NCBI GenBank assembly: GCA_023139005.1
Contig: JAGLOK010000008.1
Coordinates: 1 to 35,539 of the forward strand
DNA: 35,539 nucleotides
From: Clostridiales bacterium
Lineage (GTDB): Bacteria; Bacillota; Clostridia; Christensenellales; UMGS416
Reading direction: 5' to 3'
Within the stretch, counting starts at the first letter, position 1; each line of letters opens with the position of its first letter. Shown here one piece after another: positions 15,532 to 24,794 of the stretch. The notes under the pieces were generated by a model, which did not search any database, had not been told where the DNA came from, and saw nothing but the letters and a program-made list of their open reading frames with translations. The translations under genes and the position numbers were made by a program.

Positions 15532-18426
15532 ATGTCAAACAAACAGCAACAAGCTCTAAATTCAATATGGGATGAGGCAAATTTCAGTCATATTCATGTA
15601 GATATGCACTGCCATTCAACATTTAGCGATGGCAACATGTCCCCTGAAGAAATTGCAAAAAACTTGCACGATGCCGACATCAAATATGCATCACTTGTCG
15701 ATCACAACACACTTTCTGGATTGCCATCTTTTCGTCTGGCACTCGCAAAGTACTCAATAGGCTTTGTTTCAGGTGTTGAAATCACCACAGAACACAAAAA
15801 CCACTTTATTCATCTATTGGCATATGGATTTGATATCGACAATCCTGAGCTGAATTCTCTTTTCACCAAGAAGAAAAACAATAATGACGTTACGCGTTAT
15901 ACAACATTACATAGCTTTTTAACTGCGGGTGAAATCATTGAGCTTGTGCACAATGCAGGCGGTATTGTCTCATTAGCACATCCCTTGCAGACAGAACCGG
16001 ATAGAAGAAAGCTAAAAGTATTGATTAAAGAATTGCATAAGTTGGAACTGGATGCAATCGAAGCACTCTATGAAAGAAACACCACCGAAGAGAACAATGA
16101 AGTGTTGCAACTGGCAGAAAAGTATGCGCTAATAGCCACAGCAGGAAGTGATTATCACGCACAAAAAGAAACTCCGGGTACAACCATTACCGCAAAACAA
16201 TGGAATTCTTTTCGTAATGCATTACTTAAAACATCGTCAAATCTAGATCAAGAAACAGCGCTTCAAACCAATTTATATCTGAAAAAACCAAAAAATAAAT
16301 GGTTTTCTTTTATACTCAATATTTTCTTGCCCGCCTTTTTATCTTTGGCGCTATTCATCATCGCATTATTTGCTTTTTTACTCCCCTATTTTGAAAACAC
16401 TCTAATGGATAGAAAGCGTGAAAATATACGTCAGCTGACGCAAGTTGCATGGGGTGTACTCAATGAATCTGCACAGGAAGTAAAAAGCGGCGACTTCACC
16501 TTGGATCAAGCTCAAACAATGGCCAAAAATCGTATTGCTGCAATGCGCTATGGTACTGAAAATAAGGACTATTTTTGGATACAAGATACTTCACCTCGAA
16601 TATTAATGCACCCCTATAGAACAGATTTAAACAATCAGGATGTGTCCGATTTTGAAGATGCACAGGGTACTAAAATATTCGTCGAATTTTCAAATCTTGT
16701 ATTGGAAAAAGGTGAAGGATATTTCAGCTATGTATGGCAATGGAAAGATGACACAGACAGACTTGAGCCAAAAGAATCATACATCCGGCTATTTGAGCCA
16801 TGGGAATGGATAATCGGAACGGGTATATACATCAATGATGTACAAGCAGAGATAGCAAACCTTAGAAGCTATATTGTAAAGATCTCTTTAGCTGTCATTT
16901 CAATTGTTCTTCTTCTTTTGATCTACCTTATAAGACAAGGCATGTTGCTCGAGCAGTCTCGTGAGGAAGCAGAAAAGTTACTACTAGAGTCGGTAGATCG
17001 TTATCAAGCATTAAGCGAAGCTGCAACAGAGGGTGCTTTATTCATTTTTGATGGACGATGTCGATATGCAAATACCGTGATGTATGAGCTTCTTGGATGC
17101 ACACCGGATAAGATTGAACTATTGAATCTTCAGGATATTTTTCCGCAACTAAAAGCCAACAAACAATGGCTAAAGTCACTGGCTGCAAGCAATGAAAATG
17201 ATTCTTCAGGTGGTATAAACGGTGTCATCAGACGATGCGATGGCACACTACTTAGCTGCCATCTTTCAGTAAAAAGTGGGCTCAACAATGCTCAGTCTGG
17301 ATTCATGATATTAGTTCGGCGCTCAGTTGATCTAACAGAACACACCGGTGCGCATGTTGCCCTAAATCGTCTTTTACACATACCCAATAGCCTAGCTACC
17401 GACCTCGCTGATTCTATCAAGAACGCATACAATGTAGATGAAGTCGTAACATTGAGCAACAAGAAGTCGGACCTTGTAGTATCTTTACTTGAAAACGGTA
17501 CGTCTTCTATCGCAATTGCATACATGATATCAGTAATATCTGATTTAACAACACAGAAAATTATTAAGCTCAGTATCGATGAAATCGGGAAACCACCCGC
17601 ACCCTTTGCTTTCATGGCACTTGGAAGTCATGGAAGGCAATCGCAAACATTATTTAGCGACCAAGACAATGCAATCGTATATACGCTTACAGGAGACGAG
17701 GACAAAGAAGTTGTTCAAGCATATTTTTTAAGGCTTGCAACCATTGTGTGTGATGCATTGGAGCTTGCAGGGTTTGAAAAGTGCACAGGCAAGAAGATTG
17801 CAAGTAACCCCGAGTGGTGTAAACCCTTATCTATCTGGAAATCATACTTTACAGAGTGGATACGTAATTCCGAACCACAGCAGGTTATAGAGTTTAGCAT
17901 TCTGTTCGATTTTCGTACAGTATCAGGGGATGCAGAAATAGCATCAGAGTTACGTGAATTTATCTATTCAGAAATCAATGAAACACCTTTTTTCTTAACA
18001 CAAATCGCTCAAAATGCATTGATTTTCAAGACGCCTTTTAGGTTATTTGGAAACATCATGACCTCTGGAGGAAAAGATCATCCTGGAAGGATAGATGTGA
18101 AAACTCCTGCTATGGCGATTGTCACATTTGCAAGGCTTTATGCATTGAAAAATACCATTCAAGAATCAAACACACTTCTGCAACTTGATGCGATCAAAGG
18201 CTTAGGAATCATCTTAGACTCCAAGCACCGCGATATTGTTTTAGCCTATGAAACACTGATGCGACTTAGGTTATGGAACCAAGCGCTTGCTATTAAGAAA
18301 AACCAACAGATAGACAACTGGATAGACCCCGATCAATTGAGCGAGCTTGAAGAAGTTGTACTAAGAGAGTGTTTCAAAGAAATCGATGACTTCCAAAACA
18401 TGATTCAACAAGACTTCTTAGGATAA
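15532..18426 (+). CDS. PHP - Cache - PAS - DUF294 nucleotidyltransferase fusion sensor
   Basis: A 964-residue multidomain membrane protein. Residues 20-225 form a PHP phosphoesterase domain with apparent metal ligands intact (H26/H28 in DMHCHS, H58, E83, H150, GSDYH 205-209). A membrane helix follows at about 259-286. An extracytoplasmic single Cache domain covers about 295-440 (YFWIQD 347-352, PWEWIIGTGIY 423-433), then a second helix at 448-467. A PAS domain lies at about 490-600. Last comes a DUF294/GlnD-like nucleotidyltransferase with GSHGR 698-702 and SDQD 709-712, plus its C-terminal substrate-binding domain to 964. PHP and nucleotidyltransferase would both face the cytoplasm. DUF294 proteins are often encoded near DUF4212-type symporters; the PHP and Cache additions look unusual. 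The substrate is unknown. RBS AAGGA, ATG 15532. Confidence 0.88.
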   Translation: MSNKQQQALNSIWDEANFSHIHVDMHCHSTFSDGNMSPEEIAKNLHDADIKYASLVDHNTLSGLPSFRLALAKYSIGFVSGVEITTEHKNHFIHLLAYGFDIDNPELNSLFTKKKNNNDVTRYTTLHSFLTAGEIIELVHNAGGIVSLAHPLQTEPDRRKLKVLIKELHKLELDAIEALYERNTTEENNEVLQLAEKYALIATAGSDYHAQKETPGTTITAKQWNSFRNALLKTSSNLDQETALQTNLYLKKPKNKWFSFILNIFLPAFLSLALFIIALFAFLLPYFENTLMDRKRENIRQLTQVAWGVLNESAQEVKSGDFTLDQAQTMAKNRIAAMRYGTENKDYFWIQDTSPRILMHPYRTDLNNQDVSDFEDAQGTKIFVEFSNLVLEKGEGYFSYVWQWKDDTDRLEPKESYIRLFEPWEWIIGTGIYINDVQAEIANLRSYIVKISLAVISIVLLLLIYLIRQGMLLEQSREEAEKLLLESVDRYQALSEAATEGALFIFDGRCRYANTVMYELLGCTPDKIELLNLQDIFPQLKANKQWLKSLAASNENDSSGGINGVIRRCDGTLLSCHLSVKSGLNNAQSGFMILVRRSVDLTEHTGAHVALNRLLHIPNSLATDLADSIKNAYNVDEVVTLSNKKSDLVVSLLENGTSSIAIAYMISVISDLTTQKIIKLSIDEIGKPPAPFAFMALGSHGRQSQTLFSDQDNAIVYTLTGDEDKEVVQAYFLRLATIVCDALELAGFEKCTGKKIASNPEWCKPLSIWKSYFTEWIRNSEPQQVIEFSILFDFRTVSGDAEIASELREFIYSEINETPFFLTQIAQNALIFKTPFRLFGNIMTSGGKDHPGRIDVKTPAMAIVTFARLYALKNTIQESNTLLQLDAIKGLGIILDSKHRDIVLAYETLMRLRLWNQALAIKKNQQIDNWIDPDQLSELEEVVLRECFKEIDDFQNMIQQDFLG

Positions 18427-18443
18427 ATAATAAGTTTATATAC

Positions 18444-19586
18444 TTACCCATGGTCTTTTTCAAAGAAATCTGTTATGTCAAGCCACTCCATATAATCTTG
18501 TGAGAGAGTATCTTTTGAAATGCCAAGTATATCTTGTAGCACTTCCTTCATAGTTTCTATATTGTTTATTTCAAATTGTGGATTCGTCACAGAGTCGTTG
18601 AATGGCTTTTTCCCCGCTTCATAAAAGAGCGCCATTAGCTTGTCATGTCCATAGTTTTCTGTAATATATACCATATACATATACGATGCATTGTAGAAGG
18701 CACGCACAACTGCTGTCTCTGCAGTGCTCATATCTACTGACTCTAGATATGCAATCGATAGCTGTACCTGCTCTTTAGTGATGTTTGCAAGTAATCCTGA
18801 TTTGCTGTTTCCGTAGTAGGCACTCCCATCATGCATTGCAATGCCTTCAAACATCCATACCGGCAGATTATTGTTGCAGATGTTGATGGTGATATGATGC
18901 GCCATTTCATGCTGAAGCACCCCCGGATATCCGTCATAGCCCTCATGTCCTGTGTATATTTTGAGCGATTCATTAGGCTCTGCCCATCCGGTAAAGAGCC
19001 ATCCGTTTGAGGGAACGGTACGTTGCCTTAGTAGTTCCTGGTCATTAAATAGCTTGAGTTCATACTGCTCATCTGGGCTTTCTTCATAGATAGTTTTGAT
19101 GTTTTCATAAACCATATCCATCATCACACCAAATTCATCTGCCTGCGTTTCACCGTCCATATATTTGAGGACATATTGACCTTTGTCCATGATATTGAAG
19201 TTATAGCCACTGTCCACCCACTGATCATTTTCTTTCTTAAATAACAATGGATAATTAAAGTCATACACTTTATCCATAACATGTTTTTGAATAATGCTCA
19301 CAACAGCGGTTGTATCATCTTTAATGAGAATTTTCTCAATCTCTATTTGGATGTCTTGAATCTTCCCATTGGTCATCTCCTTGAACCATCTGCCCTGCTC
19401 ATTGTAGTAATATTCATTATCTTTAGTGACGGTTGACAAATATAAATCTAAGTCATCAGTACTCAATGCATCAAGCTTGGTCTGGATGTTATTTTCAATC
19501 GCCTTTTCAGGAAGTTGCGCATCTCTTATAGTACATGCGGAAAATATCAGCACGACAGCTACAAGCATGGATAAATATTTCATCAT
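18444..19586 (-). CDS. Lipoprotein zinc metallopeptidase (gluzincin, peptidase MA-like)
   Basis: A 380-residue protein with a lipoprotein signal (hydrophobic core, then FSAC with Cys18), so it is likely anchored on the outer face of the membrane. An N-terminal domain of about 150 residues resembles the helical/NTF2-like regions seen in such lipoproteins. The catalytic part carries HEMAHH, giving an HExxH zinc site (His226, Glu227, His230) with a possible third ligand Glu247 in WMFEGIA, the spacing usual for the peptidase MA/M1-like group. The substrate is unknown. The gene converges with the PHP-Cache fusion gene 17 bases away; no terminator was seen between them. The sequence runs clean from lipobox to stop. 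Confidence 0.82.
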   Translation of the reverse strand: MMKYLSMLVAVVLIFSACTIRDAQLPEKAIENNIQTKLDALSTDDLDLYLSTVTKDNEYYYNEQGRWFKEMTNGKIQDIQIEIEKILIKDDTTAVVSIIQKHVMDKVYDFNYPLLFKKENDQWVDSGYNFNIMDKGQYVLKYMDGETQADEFGVMMDMVYENIKTIYEESPDEQYELKLFNDQELLRQRTVPSNGWLFTGWAEPNESLKIYTGHEGYDGYPGVLQHEMAHHITINICNNNLPVWMFEGIAMHDGSAYYGNSKSGLLANITKEQVQLSIAYLESVDMSTAETAVVRAFYNASYMYMVYITENYGHDKLMALFYEAGKKPFNDSVTNPQFEINNIETMKEVLQDILGISKDTLSQDYMEWLDITDFFEKDHG

Positions 19587-19670
19587 ATCACCTGCTAATC
19601 AGAATGATTTTATTATATTCCGATACAATCTTAATGGCAAATCGACTATCATACCTTGCGAAAGTTTACA

Positions 19671-19698
19671 TTACAAAATCCATATATCGTGATATAGT
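19671..19698 (+). promoter_or_regulatory. Candidate promoter for the DsrE-like gene
   Basis: TTACAA (19671-19676), a 16-base spacer and TATAGT (19693-19698), about 35 bases upstream of the ATG. A full AAGGAGG ribosome binding site follows at 19720-19726. Confidence 0.5.
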
Positions 19699-19733
19699 AA
19701 GTAGTAGGAAGTATTCGTTAAGGAGGTCATATT

Positions 19734-20072
19734 ATGAAGAAGATAGCATTATTTGCATTCAAAGGAAATTCGATGTGTTTTGTACACGTCTTACTCAACG
19801 CAATTGACTTAAGCAGCAAAGAATACGATGTCAAAATCATCATTGAAGGCGAGGCGGTCACGCTCATTAAGGAGTTTGAAGAGTCGAAGAATCCGCTATA
19901 CAAAATGGCGAAGGAAAAAGGGCTCATCGACTGCATTTGCAAGGCATGCTCTGTGAAGCTTGGAGTCTATGAATACAATCAATCAGTAGGCATCCCCATC
20001 AATGGAGAAATGCACGGACATGTGCCCATGGCAGCATACACAGACAAAGGATATGAAATAATCACGATGTAA
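19734..20072 (+). CDS. DsrE-like small cytoplasmic protein
   Basis: A 112-residue protein with the DsrE/DsrF-like alpha/beta pattern: KKIALFAFKGNSMCFVHVLLNAIDL, then KIIIEGEAVTLIKEF and a Cys-rich segment IDCICKACSVKLGV. Family members include sulfur-relay subunits and many small proteins of unknown role. The two or three Cys in the CxCxxC segment could be redox-active, which is inference. It has the best ribosome binding site of the region. The stop is 10 bases before an alpha/beta hydrolase gene, so the two are co-transcribed. No sulfur-relay partner genes are nearby. It is complete and of normal length. Confidence 0.75.
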   Translation: MKKIALFAFKGNSMCFVHVLLNAIDLSSKEYDVKIIIEGEAVTLIKEFEESKNPLYKMAKEKGLIDCICKACSVKLGVYEYNQSVGIPINGEMHGHVPMAAYTDKGYEIITM

Positions 20073-20082
20073 AGGATATCAT

Positions 20083-20961
20083 ATGCCACACTTAAGCACA
20101 CAAACTACAGAAAAGATACTCAAGTTAATCAATCTAAAAAGCAATGGCCTCAACGAGAGACGGCCTTCTGCACGTGATGAAGCCCACGCAAGGCCACCCA
20201 AACACTTCTATAGAAAGTATCAGGTTAGAGAATATACGGTATTGAAGCACAATTGCTTTGAGCTGATTAATAAACCCGATGTTTCAACCCATATCATTTA
20301 TTTTCATGGTGGTGGATACAAAAAGCAAGCATCAACAGTAACCTGGCGGTTTGCAGAGAAATTCTTGAAGCAATATCCGTGCATGGTAACATGTGTGGAC
20401 TACCCTCTAGCACCCGAATATCAGTGCACTGATACTGTTAATATGGCACTACAGGCAACCAAGCATATCCAAAGCAACAATCCTGACAAAAAGATTGTAC
20501 TCCTAGGAGACTCCGCAGGTGCAGGTCTTGCATTGGTCATTGCGCAGCAACTAGCAAAAGATAAAGCAAGTAAGCAACCCGATAAAATCGTACTACTCTC
20601 ACCATGGCTGAATGTATCCATGACAGCACCCATATCTAAGCAACTGGATAAAAACGATTTAATTCTTAATATTGAACATTTACACGCAAGTGGTATTGCC
20701 TATGCAGGCAAGTTAGATACCAAAGATCCTTTATGCTCACCATTATATGGTGACTCAAAGGATGTAGGACCTATTGCGCTGTTTATTGGTACAAAAGATA
20801 TATTGCATGTCGATGCACTCAATTTTAAAAGCAAAGCAGAAATTGATGGATATGATTTATCCTATTATGAATATGAAGAAATGCAACATGACTTTGCGCT
20901 TCTACCGGTAATGCAAGCAGAAACCGCCATTAATGAAATGATTGCTTTTATCAAAAAGTAA
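20083..20961 (+). CDS. Alpha/beta hydrolase, hormone-sensitive-lipase type
   Basis: A 292-residue esterase/lipase-like enzyme. HGGGY (about residues 83-87) supplies the oxyanion hole of the HSL family. The nucleophile elbow is GDSAGAG (Ser in GDSAG). The catalytic Asp is in IGTKDILHVD and the catalytic His in EEMQHDF, so the triad is complete. A cytoplasmic location is inferred, as no signal peptide is seen. The natural ester substrate is unknown. It follows the DsrE-like gene by 10 bases and is closed by a terminator, giving a two-gene operon. The ATG at 20083 is preceded by AAAGGATATC, a plausible RBS. The length matches the family. Confidence 0.88.
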   Translation: MPHLSTQTTEKILKLINLKSNGLNERRPSARDEAHARPPKHFYRKYQVREYTVLKHNCFELINKPDVSTHIIYFHGGGYKKQASTVTWRFAEKFLKQYPCMVTCVDYPLAPEYQCTDTVNMALQATKHIQSNNPDKKIVLLGDSAGAGLALVIAQQLAKDKASKQPDKIVLLSPWLNVSMTAPISKQLDKNDLILNIEHLHASGIAYAGKLDTKDPLCSPLYGDSKDVGPIALFIGTKDILHVDALNFKSKAEIDGYDLSYYEYEEMQHDFALLPVMQAETAINEMIAFIKK

Positions 20962-21013
20962 TACTATATGCTTCGTTGCACTGTGTTTCATATACATCAA
21001 TTTCAACCCAAAT

Positions 21014-21052
21014 AAAAAAAGACTACAATTCAATAAATCATAGTCCTTTTTT
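21014..21052. terminator. Bidirectional intrinsic terminator
   Basis: AAAAAAGACTA pairs with TAGTCCTTTTTT (one mismatch) with A and T runs on either side. It separates the convergent hydrolase and L-fucose isomerase genes. Confidence 0.8.
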
Positions 21053-21062
21053 ATGCTAATTT

Positions 21063-22853
21063 CTATTTATATAATGGACCAAAATTGTCACAGCATCGAT
21101 AGTCTGCACCTTCAAGGTCTTTGGTTCCAAATGCTGCCCATGTAGTAGGTCTAAATATACGATCATCAGATACATTGTGCATATTCACAGGGATGCGTAG
21201 CATGGAAGCTAAGGTGATGAGTTGATCGCCGATATGTCCATATGAGAACGCACCATGGTTCGCGCCCCAATTGGCCATGACTGAATATACATCTTTGAAT
21301 GCACCATCTCCTGATACAATGGGTGCAAACCATGTCGTTGGCCATGTTTCATTGGTACGTTTATCCAACACATCGTGCACATCATCAGGAAGTGATACAG
21401 TATATCCTTCTGCAATCTGCAGCACAGGGCCTAAGCCATCAATCAAGTTAATGCGCGACATGGTAACAGGCATACCCCCTTCTGTCTTAAAGAGTGTGGA
21501 GTATCCGCCACCTCGGAAGTATCCAAGGTCACCATAGCAAAATGATGTTACATCCATTGTATTTTTAACATCTTCATCTGTGACGTCCCACCAAGATTTG
21601 ATAGCAGGCTTTCCATCGATTTTCTGTTTTCCGCTACCATCAAGTGCTGCAGATCCTGAGTTTATCAAGTGAATCAATCCATTTGCACCATTACCTGTGA
21701 GTGTATGTCCCGTGACTCTTTTAACAGCATCTGGGCTCCAATAGGTACGTACATCTGCAAATACTTGTGCACTTCCTGTGAGTAGATGTGAAAACAGCAT
21801 CACTACAGCATTGAGGTAATCATTTTCTGTTGCCATGATGTAGGGTTGACGTGTTCCATTCCAGTCAAATGAAGTGTTGAGCATGCCTTCCATGAAGTCT
21901 CCGTTAGGCATGAAGTCTGTCCAGTGGCGCTGTCCTTGGAATCCAGCAGCAATTGCACCATGACCCTGTGCTTCTTCTGCATAGCCCATGTCTGCAAGCT
22001 TTTGGTTACCTACCATCAAGTCCCTTGCAATCAATGTCATTTTGATGGATGTTTGGAGTGTTTCTTCCTTGTGCTCTTTTGTGTGTTGCACATCCTCTGC
22101 ATTCGGGTCAAGACCTATTTTGCCATTTTCCTTTACCCATTTATATGCCTTTTCGTATTCTTGCTTATCATAGATATCCAAATTGAGCCTTCTGATAAAT
22201 TCACTCATGTCAACGCTTTCAACACGCATTCCCAAGTACTTTTCAAGGAAATCAGGACTGACGATGGATCCTGCGATGCCCATGGATGTACCACCCATGG
22301 AGAGATAGCTTTTATTTTTCATCCATGCTACTGCAAGCCCGGATTTCGTAAAATTCAAAAGCTTTTGCTTCACATCTTCAGGTACTGTCGTATCCTCTGC
22401 ATCTTGTACGTCTTGTCCATAGATTGAAAATGCAGGAATGCCCTTTTGATTATGCGCAGCCAATACAGCTGCCAAATATACAGCGCCTGGGCGCTCAGTT
22501 CCATTGAATCCCCAAATAGCTTTGGGTGTTGATTTGTCCATATCCATTGTTTCAGAGCCATAGCACCAACATGGAGTCACTGTAAGCGATACGCCCACAC
22601 CTTCACGTGCAAATTTCTCAGCACACGCCTGTGCTTCTTTCACACCACCGATTGTTGTGTCTGCGATGACGCATTCAACTGCACTGCCATCGGGATGACG
22701 CAGATTACTAACAAGTAAGTCCGCAGCTGCTTTTGCCATGTTCATGGTCTGCACTTCAAGAGATTCTCGCACTCCACCGAGGCGACCGTCAATTGTAGGA
22801 CGTATACCGATTTTCGGTGCTGGGGCTTCAAAACGGTTTGATTTTTTTGTCAT
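21063..22853 (-). CDS. fucI: L-fucose isomerase
   Basis: Interconverts L-fucose and L-fuculose in the cytoplasm; relatives also act on D-arabinose. Using the ATG at 22853 the protein has 596 residues, the usual length. An ATG at 22871 lies inside the ribosome binding site region (AAGGAG) and is rejected. Family features are the N-terminal [21 protein letters not shown], the [14 protein letters not shown] stretch, [16 protein letters not shown], and Mn-site residues in the central and C-terminal domains ([15 protein letters not shown]). No fucK, fucA or fucose transporter gene is nearby. The divergently transcribed AraC-type regulator is the likely controller. Another sugar substrate is possible. 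Confidence 0.94.
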   Translation of the reverse strand: MTKKSNRFEAPAPKIGIRPTIDGRLGGVRESLEVQTMNMAKAAADLLVSNLRHPDGSAVECVIADTTIGGVKEAQACAEKFAREGVGVSLTVTPCWCYGSETMDMDKSTPKAIWGFNGTERPGAVYLAAVLAAHNQKGIPAFSIYGQDVQDAEDTTVPEDVKQKLLNFTKSGLAVAWMKNKSYLSMGGTSMGIAGSIVSPDFLEKYLGMRVESVDMSEFIRRLNLDIYDKQEYEKAYKWVKENGKIGLDPNAEDVQHTKEHKEETLQTSIKMTLIARDLMVGNQKLADMGYAEEAQGHGAIAAGFQGQRHWTDFMPNGDFMEGMLNTSFDWNGTRQPYIMATENDYLNAVVMLFSHLLTGSAQVFADVRTYWSPDAVKRVTGHTLTGNGANGLIHLINSGSAALDGSGKQKIDGKPAIKSWWDVTDEDVKNTMDVTSFCYGDLGYFRGGGYSTLFKTEGGMPVTMSRINLIDGLGPVLQIAEGYTVSLPDDVHDVLDKRTNETWPTTWFAPIVSGDGAFKDVYSVMANWGANHGAFSYGHIGDQLITLASMLRIPVNMHNVSDDRIFRPTTWAAFGTKDLEGADYRCCDNFGPLYK

Positions 22854-23093
22854 AATGATTCTCCTTATCATTCATTTAATATTCTAATACCACCGTTTGG
22901 TGACATTTAATTTGTCTTCTATCCAACAATGATAAGTTTTTAAAGATATATCTATCATCGAATACTTTTTCATCATATATTATTCCCCCCCACATTAAAA
23001 TGGAAAAACAACAACGAAACATGGATTTATTTGAATTAATCTATTATAATAATAGTATAATTATATCACTTTATTTGAGTGTAAGGCGGTAAT
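22854..23093. promoter_or_regulatory. Divergent control region between fucI and araC-type gene
   Basis: It contains an inverted repeat CACC-N4-GGTG at 22891-22902, close to the fucI start. A run of seven C lies at 22985-22991. For the + gene there are two TATAAT motifs, at 23045-23050 and 23056-23061. Neither has a strong -35 at ideal spacing; TTGAAT at 23031-23036 is the best candidate for the second, with a 19-base spacer. AraC-type sites could not be defined. Confidence 0.45.
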
Positions 23094-23906
23094 ATGCCAA
23101 TTTTAAGGCAATTTGAGTTTGATAGGTTTTGCAAATCAATCGATTTAAAGTTTATTGATAATGGACTTTTATTCGGGAACGATTGGAAGCATGATGACTT
23201 AAGTGCGCCATTTGCTAGGTTATATATTGTTTTAGACGGTAAAGGAATTATCATAAGACCCAATAAGCAAATAGCACTCGATGCGGGATACGCCTACATT
23301 ATACCTCCAAATTATAGCTTTGGATGCTATACTCCCAATCACCTCAAAAAGATATTTTCGCACTTTAATATAAATAAAACGTTCAGCACAGGGATTTTTG
23401 ATGGGGTAGACAAGGTGCTTAAGTTAAAAATTGATATAGCAAAATACTTAGAATATTATAATGCACTTGAAAACAAGGATTCCTCCTATTACTATGATAT
23501 TCAAGGGGATTTCACCAAATTAATCTTCAGATTTGTAAGTCACTTCAAACTTGATTCATTTGAAGATATTTATTTATCATTATCTCCCAAAATAAAAAAG
23601 CTATATCGCTTTATCAAAGATGACATAACAGCAAAGACAAGAACGAATGATTTAGCAAACTATCTAAACATTAGTCAATCAATGCTATCAAAAATATATA
23701 AGTCCGAAACAGGACATACTTTAAAATGGTTTCTACAACAAATACTCATACAAAGAGCACAGCTATTACTATTGACTACTTCAAAAAGTATAAAGGAAAT
23801 AGCTTATGAACTTCAATATAATGATGCATTGTATTTTTCGAGAGTTTTCAAAAAATGGGTTGGGGAGTCACCAACTGTTTATCGATCAAAAAACAAAGTT
23901 GTCTAA
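23094..23906 (+). CDS. AraC-family transcriptional regulator (divergent to fucI)
   Basis: A 270-residue protein. The N-terminal part (about residues 1-150) is a cupin-like effector-binding region, weakly conserved. The C-terminal domain (about 170-265) has the two AraC helix-turn-helix motifs: RTNDLANYLNISQSMLSKIYKSETG, then the second HTH in KSIKEIAYELQYNDALYFSRVFKKWVGESP. RBS AAGGCGG precedes ATG 23094. The divergent arrangement with L-fucose isomerase suggests control of that gene in response to a sugar; that is inferred. It converges with the serine dehydratase alpha gene six bases away. Confidence 0.88.
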   Translation: MPILRQFEFDRFCKSIDLKFIDNGLLFGNDWKHDDLSAPFARLYIVLDGKGIIIRPNKQIALDAGYAYIIPPNYSFGCYTPNHLKKIFSHFNINKTFSTGIFDGVDKVLKLKIDIAKYLEYYNALENKDSSYYYDIQGDFTKLIFRFVSHFKLDSFEDIYLSLSPKIKKLYRFIKDDITAKTRTNDLANYLNISQSMLSKIYKSETGHTLKWFLQQILIQRAQLLLLTTSKSIKEIAYELQYNDALYFSRVFKKWVGESPTVYRSKNKVV

Positions 23907-23912
23907 TAAAGT

Positions 23913-24794
23913 TTAATCTTCTCCAAATATTTCATCTCTCAATCTTTGTCCTGTTGGGGTGATTGCGATACCACCTTCTGAGGTTTCCTTATGTGCACTG
24001 GGCATGATTTGTGACACTTTGTTCATCGCCCACACTACCTCGTCAAACGGAATCACCGATGGAATTCCAGCCAATACCATGTCCGCTGCAATAAGTGCAT
24101 TGCTTGCACCCATACCATTTCTTTTAGCACACGGTACTTCAACCAATCCTGCAACCGGATCACATATGAGACCCATAACACTCTTGAGCGCGATAGCCGC
24201 TGCATCAAAAGCCATCTGTGGCGATCCTCCTGCCATTTCAACAACAGCTGCTGCAGCCATTGCAGATGCAGATCCTATCTCTGCTTGGCATCCACCGATT
24301 GCACCGGAGAGTGATGCATTCTTTGCGATAATTGTACCGACCATTCCTGCTGTAAATAGTGCATTGACACCATGTTTTTTCTTCATCTTCAGTGTTTCCA
24401 TCGCGGATATTATAACCGCCGGCAGTACGCCACACGAACCTGCAGTGGGTGATGCAACAATACGTCCCATCGAGCAGTTGAGTTCCATCACACTCAATGC
24501 GTATGCAACTGCTTTTGAGATAGTCGTTCCTGATAGTGGTTTATTCTTCTTTCTATACACCATGAGTTTTTTCGCATCATCTCTGAACATTTTGCTTCTG
24601 ATTTTTCTATCGTCCAAATCCAGTCCTGTATCGATTGATTTTTGCATCTGGGAAAAGTGCCTACCCATCTTCTCAACGATTTCTTCGCGACTAAAGCCAC
24701 TTTGCGCTTCTTCATAGGAAATAGCAACTTCCCATATTGGAACATTCTCTTTTGTACAGATTTCTATTATATCCAGCGAGTTTTTTATCATCAT
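23913..24794 (-). CDS. sdaAA: L-serine dehydratase, iron-sulfur-dependent, alpha subunit
   Basis: With the beta subunit it deaminates L-serine to pyruvate and ammonia, using a [4Fe-4S] cluster. The 293-residue protein has the family motifs NCSMGRIVASPTAGSCGVLPA, GAIGGCQAEIGSASAMAAAA and GLICDPVAGLVEVPCAKRN, which contain the cluster-binding Cys residues, and the C-terminal HKETSEGGIAITPTG motif. The ATG at 24794 overlaps the beta subunit stop (ATGA), so translation is coupled. A second Met follows immediately. This two-subunit form is typical of clostridia and other Firmicutes. The enzyme is oxygen-sensitive, which fits an anaerobe. Confidence 0.95.
   Translation of the reverse strand: MMIKNSLDIIEICTKENVPIWEVAISYEEAQSGFSREEIVEKMGRHFSQMQKSIDTGLDLDDRKIRSKMFRDDAKKLMVYRKKNKPLSGTTISKAVAYALSVMELNCSMGRIVASPTAGSCGVLPAVIISAMETLKMKKKHGVNALFTAGMVGTIIAKNASLSGAIGGCQAEIGSASAMAAAAVVEMAGGSPQMAFDAAAIALKSVMGLICDPVAGLVEVPCAKRNGMGASNALIAADMVLAGIPSVIPFDEVVWAMNKVSQIMPSAHKETSEGGIAITPTGQRLRDEIFGED

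Noticed and set aside
23959-24717. 252-codon open frame antisense to serine dehydratase alpha
   Set aside because: Ala/Ser-rich, low-complexity translation of the opposite strand of sdaAA, with no RBS or domain.
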